Shown here piece by piece: positions 57,136-64,000 of a stretch of 64,000 nt of DNA; position 1 is the first letter of the stretch; every line of letters begins with the position of its first letter. Origin of the DNA: Symsagittifera roscoffensis (taxonomy: Eukaryota; Xenacoelomorpha; Acoela; Convolutidae); contig NC_087068.1 in the NCBI RefSeq assembly GCF_963678635.1, forward strand, positions 58,327,896 through 58,391,895. Reading direction: 5' to 3'. Position numbers and translations under genes: made by a program. A model generated the notes under the pieces. It was given only the letters and a program-made list of their open reading frames with translations. It was not told where the DNA came from and ran no database searches.

Positions 57136-57828
57136 ATGAATACAGGAAAACTAATAAATAGCCCATATCCAACGTATCACAATAAAAATGACAAAAACTC
57201 ATACATCCCAGTAACATTTCTGAAAAACACAGGAAGAACTGGTGGAAAAATTCGACCACAAGAAAAAAGCAGTACCCGTTTAGAAGAACCATCACTTATT
57301 AACAAAACCTATTTTGGTGCAATTCACTATCACATCTTTTTAGAAATGAAATTCGACTATACAATAACTAGAACTTTTCAAGAAATGTCACTATCAAAAC
57401 TAGAAACGCTTCATCATTTATGTGAACTCGAACGAACACAAACTTTACAAGCACTTGCACTTGCAGTATTAAAAATACCTTATGCAGGATATTTGTTGTC
57501 AGGAAATAGATCAAACTTTATCAACTACGAAGGAAATATATTATGGTATTACAGATGTACGAAAAAAGTATCACCATTATATGTATTTGAAGACAAACGA
57601 TGTTACAAAAGAATCCCCATATTCTACAAAAATAAAGTACATTTTGTTGACACACTTTATAGAAGAACATATTTTTGGGATACAGCTATCCCATGTGGAT
57701 CTGAAAATAGCCACAATGTTGTACAGGTAAATCCCGATGAAGATAAATATTATCTTGCTCACACCATATCCTACACTTATTCCGCCATTAAAGAAATTTT
57801 CACCAGGGAGTATTTAAGCTATTGCTAG
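57136..57828 (+). CDS. env: Envelope-like protein fragment, 230 aa
   Basis: An intact frame from ATG 57136. A mid region ELERTQTLQALALAVLKIPY is followed by AGYLLSGNRSNFINYEGN, a Cys-containing stretch (WYYRCTKKVSPLYVFEDKRC) and IPCGSENSHN. The Leu/Ala-rich segment followed by a Cys pair is reminiscent of retroviral-type or errantivirus-like envelope ectodomains, which mediate membrane fusion. A candidate membrane anchor lies downstream at 58150-58260. The label rests on position and style, not on a recognised fusion peptide. Confidence 0.45.
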   Translation: MNTGKLINSPYPTYHNKNDKNSYIPVTFLKNTGRTGGKIRPQEKSSTRLEEPSLINKTYFGAIHYHIFLEMKFDYTITRTFQEMSLSKLETLHHLCELERTQTLQALALAVLKIPYAGYLLSGNRSNFINYEGNILWYYRCTKKVSPLYVFEDKRCYKRIPIFYKNKVHFVDTLYRRTYFWDTAIPCGSENSHNVVQVNPDEDKYYLAHTISYTYSAIKEIFTREYLSYC

Positions 57829-58019
57829 AAACCCCAAAATAGATTTACAATCAATAGGTATATACTCTAGATCCAATATACAACATCACATCCGCACACA
57901 ACAATTTCAGAAGCTCCTTACAAAAATGGATACAATACAAAAACAATCCATTGACCAAAACTTTAGAAAACTTGCAGAAACTGCAGGATTTCCAGACATC
58001 TATACACAAGACTAAATGG

Positions 58020-58330
58020 ATACTTTAAAGATATACAAGATTACATTCATTTAAACGGTGAAAAATACCGTCCTCAAGATATATCACCCATCAATACCTT
58101 TAGTTTTGTAAATTTGAAAAATGAACTACTCGCCTTTCTAGGATGGCCCTACTACATCTTAGAAAGATTGAATATATTATATAGAATGTTTAACTTTTTA
58201 GGTTTCTTCTTTTCATTATTGAAAGGAATCTATAATACATGCGCAATACACACAAGTAAACAAACAAGCAAGTGTAGCACGCATACTTTTCGCAGGATTT
58301 TTCGGAATATTTTCAACAATTAACAAAATC
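58020..58330 (+). pseudogene. Probable membrane-anchor region of the envelope block
   Basis: A frame from about 58020 reads YFKDIQDYIHLNGEKYRPQD. It then runs through ORF 58114-58323 with ELLAFLGWPYYILERLNILY and MFNFLGFFFSLLKGIYNTC, a hydrophobic helix of about 18 residues. A stop at 58012-58014 separates it from the part above. This is consistent with a transmembrane subunit end. A shifted frame continues beyond it as VARILFAGFFGIFSTINK. Confidence 0.4.
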
Positions 58331-58655
58331 GTTGTAGACGCTCACATAAATGATTATAACAAAAAACTATCAACCACATCTAATGCATATGATAATTCAC
58401 AAGACAATAAAAATACAACACCTACTGCAACACAATTACACTTTTATATAATTACCATCCATTATCTTTATTACCACGAAATTACAGGAACATAGCCCTA
58501 ACAGAGCACATCTCTACAAGTCATAGTTATCCACAAAGTCCACTTACCCACATTATTGCACAGCAACCAAATATAGAAGAAACGTATGAACAGATTATAG
58601 AACAGCCACATACCACTAACTTCCCTTCTCAGAACAAGCATCTTTTTAGCCCACG

Positions 58656-58976
58656 ATGAGCCGCCAGGTTGGATCATTCAACCGTTCCCTTTCATACCCA
58701 TCCAACCTCCAACGTCATTCTCAGATCTCACCACTTTTTGATTTCACTCCCTACCCTGAAACATCATATACTAATAATTCACCAAGCATGGACTCAGATG
58801 ACACTTCTACAAACACAGTTTTTCACACAATTTCACAATTTAAAAACTCTATTATTGAAACCACAGACCAATTCGCAGACTCCGAGCCTAGCCCATCCAC
58901 TTTTTCCCAACCCCCTTTCAACCACTCCAAACCCAAATTCCCGATGAACCTTCCTCAGTCCCTTCCTCTCCAATGA
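58656..58976 (+). CDS. Ser/Thr/Pro-rich retroelement ORF, 106 aa
   Basis: ATG 58656 to a stop at 58974-58976. The product (MSRQVGSFNRSLSYPSNLQ and SPSMDSDDTSTNTVFHT) is rich in Ser, Thr and Pro, like the start of the 55589 ORF. Almost no G occurs on the sense strand here, and such composition opens frames by chance, so confidence is limited. Confidence 0.3.
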   Translation: MSRQVGSFNRSLSYPSNLQRHSQISPLFDFTPYPETSYTNNSPSMDSDDTSTNTVFHTISQFKNSIIETTDQFADSEPSPSTFSQPPFNHSKPKFPMNLPQSLPLQ

Positions 58977-59000
58977 CTAGCGACCCCAGTTTACACCCCA

Positions 59001-59518
59001 ATGACTAGCGACCCACCCGACCACTCTAGCCCCGTTGATACAGAACTCGAAAACGAACGAGACAACTTCATAACCCTCCAACAACAGCTACAACACCCTA
59101 ACACACCAACCATTCATCACCTCTCACAAACCATGACATCCTCAGAATCTTTCAACTCCCCATCCACTACTGGAGAAACCCGAGCCCACCGAGTATTTAA
59201 ACAAAACTCCCCAATACCCCATTCCCTTCCAACCCTCGACCAGCTAAAACATTTTCGAATCATCCACTTCATACTAACACAAAGAAACTTCTCTAAGTGT
59301 GCCTACCATTCTTTCCACAAAATACTTACTATCACTCAAATCCTAACAACGAACAACCAAATTACGTTAACGAAAATGCCTTATTCTCCACACTTTCATG
59401 GACCTCAAATTATCATTTCAGTAACCCATTATCACTTCTACTATATAATAATCTAGACGACAATGAGTTATGCCAAACTAGACTATATCACCTAACCAGA
59501 GCACTTCATGAAAAATAA
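59001..59518 (+). pseudogene. Retroelement ORF pieces, continuation
   Basis: Open pieces at 59001-59456 (ENERDNFITLQQQLQHPNTP) and, one frame over, 59297-59518 (LFSTLSWTSNYHFSNPLSLL, DDNELCQTRLYHLTRALHE). They resemble one Gln/Ser-rich then more ordered protein split by a shift. No family was recognised. Confidence 0.3.
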
Positions 59519-59717
59519 TTCACAACCATCGGATTAATCTAAACACTAAATAGATTCACTGCACAAAAAGCTAACAGATTTTCCATTAACCATTACGATC
59601 ACGCCATTGCACGACCCAATAAAGATACCTTTTTAGATGACGATACTAACGCTAACCCCCCAAATAACTGAAAAATTTCTCATCAAATCACAATATGTAT
59701 TTACTATAAACTCCATG

Positions 59718-60279
59718 AATAAAAAAATATGATCACATTATATCCACAGCACTTCGCGACACAAAAGCCTACGGGTCCTATTTCAGTAAATTCAACCATT
59801 TTTCACTAACCTTTAATTTCCTTACACCAAAAGCACGTGACTTACACTGCTCACATCAAATTAGCTTACGCACAAAACAAACTCACACATACACTTATTA
59901 TAAGTTCATACAACATCATTACACAACTAATACACCATCACGAAACCCACATCGATTTCAATTTTTTAACTCCAAATACACTTCACCGTTCTTCTTAAAC
60001 TTCACATACTGTATAAAAGACACTAACATGCAAGGAATCATCAGAAATTATGACCCTATCCGACGAATGTATATATTCTGCCTACTAGCCAGAATTTTTA
60101 ACGTTGATGAATCTCGTCCACTAATTATCCCTCAAAAATATATACAGCCCGTTGAAATCCCAATCCTAGAATACATTCACAACACTAAATATAATCCTAA
60201 GCTTTATAATCTAATCCAAAACACACCCCATGAATTCTCACCAAGTAGTAAAGAGCACAAGATCATCAAAACACTTTAA
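59718..60279 (+). pseudogene. Accessory ORF of the retroelement, open without an early ATG
   Basis: One frame is open from 59718 to the stop at 60277-60279 (about 186 codons); the first ATG is only at 60028. It reads IISTALRDTKAYGSYFSKFN, FFLNFTYCIKDTNMQGIIRN and RRMYIFCLLARIFNVDESRP. The regular aromatic and charged pattern suggests a genuine third gene after the envelope block, with its start lost upstream. Function is unknown. Confidence 0.4.
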
Positions 60280-60564
60280 TTGCTTTGGCCTCTATTGCAA
60301 ACTAAATATATCACCCGCTTGCTTGCTAAACTTCTAACAACATCGAACGTCATTCACAATATTTTCCCAGATGAATTTTTTGCTGACGATTAAATAAGTT
60401 TAATTATGTATCTTACACTAATAAATTCAAAACACAACTAACCATTCTGTATAAAAGCTTCACTTTCTTTTTTAGATCTCATCACACAATCATCTAAAAC
60501 AAACAAAAACAAATAAAAAATTGACTACTCCTTTCTCAAAATTCTAAAACTCGTATTAACAAAT

Positions 60565-60745
60565 CGCAGTAAAATGAAAAGCAGTAAGATTTATCACCAA
60601 ATAGCAGTAAATTAATGAATAATCCTCAATGCAACAAATTTGTCTTCACCAAGCAGTAAATTTAATAAATTAAATCCCCTAAAAGCAGTAAAATTAATAT
60701 TTTAATGTAGCAAATACATAAAAAATCGCAGATAAATTCAAAAAA
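60565..60745 (+). repeat. Dispersed AGCAGTAAAATTAAT repeats
   Basis: Five to six copies of GCAGTAAA(A/T)TTAAT-like sequence lie at about 20-45-base spacing in the 3' noncoding part of the element. They do not form a strict tandem array. A role in RNA stability or priming is possible but unsupported. Confidence 0.5.
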
Positions 60746-62066
60746 AACTAAGCTTTTTAGAAGACGCTTCTTTTATGGATTTGAATCATTCACTTGCCCA
60801 TAAAACTCTTTCCAAAAGCGCACAGCTCGCCCACGAAGAATTGTTTAAATAATGAATTTTAAGTTTTAACTTTCACTGATAACAACTCTAACCAGTTTTC
60901 ACACGTTTCAAACTTTCCTTTAACCCGGTTGGAAGGAATTACATAGTAAACTAAAATAACCAACGCAGATTACTAACGTCACAAAACCACAAATTAATAG
61001 CATGACTAAGAAAGAAAAACCCACGGTACCCAAACCAGATTAAAACCAGATCAAAACTGGATAAATTATTCTTTTCAAGTCTTACCACAATCGAATAAAA
61101 CACAAAAAAGTCGAAAGGCAAAACCAAACCAAAAGATTCGATTTTTGATAAAAGGACAACCAAAACAAAAAGAAAAACAAGTAATCAAAACGAAGCTAAA
61201 GGTTGAACACAAAAACTCTACACAAAGAGACCATGAAAAGTTAACCCACTTCTGGCCTAACCGACCAAAACGACGTCGCTCGAAGTACATGCCGCCAACA
61301 TGCACTACGGCACTCCGATACTCTATTTTTGAAAAGAGTGGCTCCAGAGTGAGCATCTTTAAAATAACTGAACTAAAATAAAAACGCTTTTGCGATAAAC
61401 ATTAATAAGAAATCAAAACTAAAACTAAATTAACAAAGAAAAATAAATATGTAAATGATAAATGCAGTATGTATAGAATTCGTAAAACCCAAAAGACGAG
61501 CAGCAAAGGAGACGACAATCCAATCACATTCCAACTTCGGAATGGCAAATCTATTCGATTTGCTGCCTAAAGTCACTACCCTTAAAGGATTTAAAGTATG
61601 GACCCAACATCGCAGCAAAAGAAACCCATTGAACCAGACCAATGGTCATCTCGATGTTGACTACACGTACAGATTCTAGTCACTTGGAACTTCACACGGA
61701 AAAGTCAAACTTCACCCTGCGCGTAGTCTCGCTCTAAACTGAACGAAATCGATACATCATTGCATCGATCAGAAGTCTTGACACAATCACCCAAGACTAC
61801 CACGATCAACGAGACCCATCTAGAGATACGAACATGACAATCTTCAGCCGTCAAACACCAACAGCCACACTTCTTTCTCCGAGAAGCCAATGCTCGCAAC
61901 TTCAAAAAGAACCTACATCACCCGTCCTTCACTACATTGAATATTTAAAAACTACAAACTCCCTAAGCCCCGGATGGGTGGAACCAGTTCTAAACTAGAA
62001 TTTATAATTGGTTATAAATATAATTCTCTATTTCTAAAAAATATTCCTAACTAACCAATCATATTC
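60746..62066 (+). other. 3' noncoding region of the retroelement
   Basis: No gene was recognised. A small frame at 61455-61679 lacks a family. No polypurine tract lies immediately before 62067, but an A/G-rich stretch is near 61155-61190. If the LTR begins there, the 284-base repeat is only its inner part. Confidence 0.4.
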
Positions 62067-62350
62067 CATCTCTAACATTTACACTTGCTTGTAAGTGCTG
62101 AAACTACTTGTAGTTTCAGCACCGGAACAATTTGAACAAAACTTAGAATACAGTTATTCTCCTTCTGGCAACTAACTCGCATAAACCAGTATACACTAAA
62201 TCTATTGAGACTAAGAGATAAAAGAGTAAGATTAAGATCGGTATTAGACTAAGAAGTTGCACGAACCTATCCGACCGAAAATAAGATAGCGTGACGAGCA
62301 GACGGTGTACCTTATCTGAAATTACTCTATGAGTACAGTAAAAATAACTT
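62067..62350 (+). repeat. Right LTR-like repeat (284 bp)
   Basis: Direct copy of 50065-50348, with the same perfect hairpin at 62095-62122. It serves as the right end of the 50-62-kb element and, judged by what follows, as the left LTR of the next copy. Confidence 0.75.
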
Positions 62351-64000
62351 AACTCATCTGGTGCGACCAAGTCTCGAACAAGACCTTAACTAACTTAGAA
62401 TTAGAAAAAATAGATTTAAGAATTAGACAATTCCAAAATGTTAGATGAAATAGACAAATATAGGTATCCGCCAATTTTCCAAACAAAACCAGAAAAACCA
62501 GGTATTGCGAGACCAAAGACAAGGCACGATCTACGATTAGGAAGAAAACTACCGATTGATTTCATTATAGTACGACGGAAACCGGAACAAACCTATGCAT
62601 TTAGAATCCTTTCCGCAGTAAATTTAATTTTTTTTTTCATTTGCTGACATGAAATTTGAAGAAAACCTACAGTAACCTTAATGGTGCTAAACCTACTATT
62701 TATACAAAAACGATTGATAAAAACAACACAAGTCGTTCTCGCAAAAAAAATCTGTCGTAAATTAAAACACTTTGAAACAAATAATTGATGGAATAAAAAA
62801 ATACAAAAATTAGTTCATATTAAAAAATACTTGTAAGTTTTATTAATCTATACACATCATTTCTTCATCCCAGCTTCATCACCTAAAAAAACAGCAAATT
62901 TCAAAAACTAACATCATCTAAACTCTTACCTTTAACTTTATGAATTTACTTTTACATTAAGTCTTATCAAGGCTTGTCCTTGTTCTCTTAAATTACTTTA
63001 ATTAAAATAACAGATCATCAACGCTTTCCTTGGGTCTTTGAAAAAACTTAAATAAAATTTTTAAAATTCGGATCATCAAGGCTTTCCTTGGATCAAGCAG
63101 AACAATTTTGTTGTCCCCCTCCCACATTTTTTAGTGTCTAACGACCTCAAATGTCGATTCACTATCCAACCCTTATCAACAACCCATGACTAATATGAAC
63201 TTTTGAAAGAACTAACCATTTAAATTTAGCTAAACAGTGAAGAACTTTGGTTACTCATTCTTCACTTGTGCCCTTCCTCTTAGATGACCCAGGCTAAAAC
63301 ACTTTATTTTAGATAAAGTCATAAAAGATTATTTAAAGATCTACTCGCGTTCTAATTGTATCTGAACCTTTTCGATTGATTTACTATTCTCCAACCCTTG
63401 ATCACAAATCATAACCCCTAAGTAAGATAAGGTAAGTTTATCTTGAATTAGAACTTAGTCACGAGAAAGTAAAAAAACCATTCTCACGAATTGATATACT
63501 ACTCTCTCTCCAACCAGTCAACCACGACAATCTTTGCCCCAAGTTAACATAAACACACAAAACGCGTTACTACTAACAGTTTAAGAAATTAAAAACTTAA
63601 TCCAAAAATATTGCATCCATCATTCTAAACTTTGTCAAGAGATAATCTAGGTAGCAAACAAACAATCGTACTACATAATTGTTTAATTAAAAACTAAACA
63701 AACGTAATCACACCACATAGACAAACAATAGGATACAATAGATCAAAAAGACAAAGGCGAAAAAAGAATCATAACGAAACAAAACAAATTATCAGAAAAC
63801 GATTTTCAAAACGAAGAAACGCAGTGTCAGCATCAAAAAGAAACACGATGCAAGAACTTCAAGATTAAAAAGATTCGATAAACAAAAATAACTCGATCGA
63901 CGACCAACAATATTTTTTCGACTCAGAAGCCACAACACTATCATCAAAAAAAAGAAAAACGCAAAAAAAAGTCACATATTAACAAACCAATACGTCTATA
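62351..64000 (+). mobile_element. Leader of a third retroelement copy (runs off the window)
   Basis: Sequence from 63068 matches the start of the window (CATCAAGGCTTTCCTTGGAT, GTGTCTAACGACCTCAAA, AACAGTGAAGAAC). A short ORF starts at ATG 62438 (MLDEIDKYRYPPIFQTKPEK, 69 aa), shortly after the primer-site candidate, and could be a leader or Gag N-terminus. The rest of the leader is noncoding. The downstream gag is outside the window. Confidence 0.75.
62359..62376 (+). promoter_or_regulatory. Candidate primer-binding site
   Basis: Eight bases after the LTR-like repeat, TGGTGCGACCAAGTCTCG begins with TGG, complementary to the CCA end of a tRNA. The left LTR lacks this sequence. The tRNA type was not identified, since the acceptor part does not match one I know with certainty. 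Confidence 0.4.

Larger units (their letters stand above)
50065..62350 (+). mobile_element. LTR retroelement B-LTR (pol and envelope-like genes, gag lost)
   Basis: Direct repeats of 284 bases mark both ends. Between them are pol (50388-54430), a small membrane ORF, an envelope-like block (55589-58330), extra Ser/Thr/Pro-rich ORFs (58656-60279) and a noncoding tail. The pol begins only 40 bases after the left repeat, so the leader and gag present in element A (about 6-7 kb there) are missing. The sense strand is strikingly poor in G. Ty3/gypsy-like elements with an added envelope gene are known from several animal groups. All major genes are interrupted. Confidence 0.8.

Overview
The window is A+T-rich, gene-poor eukaryotic DNA, most likely from an animal. 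It is dominated by decayed mobile elements and tandem repeats. The evidence is GT-AG introns, an LTR retrotransposon family with an envelope-like region, Maverick/Polinton elements with a retrovirus-like integrase and a protein-primed family B DNA polymerase, tRNA-derived SINE-like repeats, and long minisatellites. The species cannot be fixed from the sequence. Two assembly gaps are present (12762-12784 and 31707-31906).

Layout. 1-12713: a decayed Ty3/gypsy-like retroelement (element A) in + orientation, with its gag block and its integrase block each present twice in tandem. 12785-16234: the right part of a Maverick/Polinton (fragment A), carrying a broken DNA polymerase and ending in a terminal repeat. 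16235-20750: the most gene-like stretch, with a spliced caspase-fold protein and a 297-aa protein with repeated beta-type modules. 20870-25445: a roughly 4.6-kb minisatellite of 21-22-bp units with higher-order structure. 25446-31706: A+T-rich intergenic DNA with a 30-bp minisatellite and a 467-bp tandem duplication that looks perfect. 31974-32382: a possible small Cys-rich spliced gene.

32570-45500: an almost complete Maverick/Polinton (element B), bounded by inverted terminal repeats. It carries a capsid-associated protein candidate, integrase, an unknown ORF, a packaging ATPase, a membrane protein and several unknown ORFs, mostly on the - strand. The DNA polymerase is on the + strand at the right end. 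Almost every gene is broken; the membrane-protein ORF and the 135-aa ORF are intact. 45500-50064: flanking DNA with a possible two-exon gene, a third Polinton terminus, a stray minisatellite island and two SINE-like copies.

50065-62350: element B-LTR, a second retroelement of the same family as element A. It has LTR-like direct repeats at both ends, no gag, a decayed pol, an envelope-like block and extra ORFs. Its right LTR is followed directly by a primer-binding-site candidate and the leader of another copy (62351-64000), so the two copies form a head-to-tail array sharing one LTR.

How the parts work together: the retroelements would have supplied Gag, protease, reverse transcriptase/RNase H, integrase and an envelope-like protein. 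The Polinton would have supplied its own polymerase, integrase, ATPase and particle proteins. Both systems look inactive here. Repeated local tandem duplications of 0.3-3 kb inside the elements are the most striking large-scale feature.
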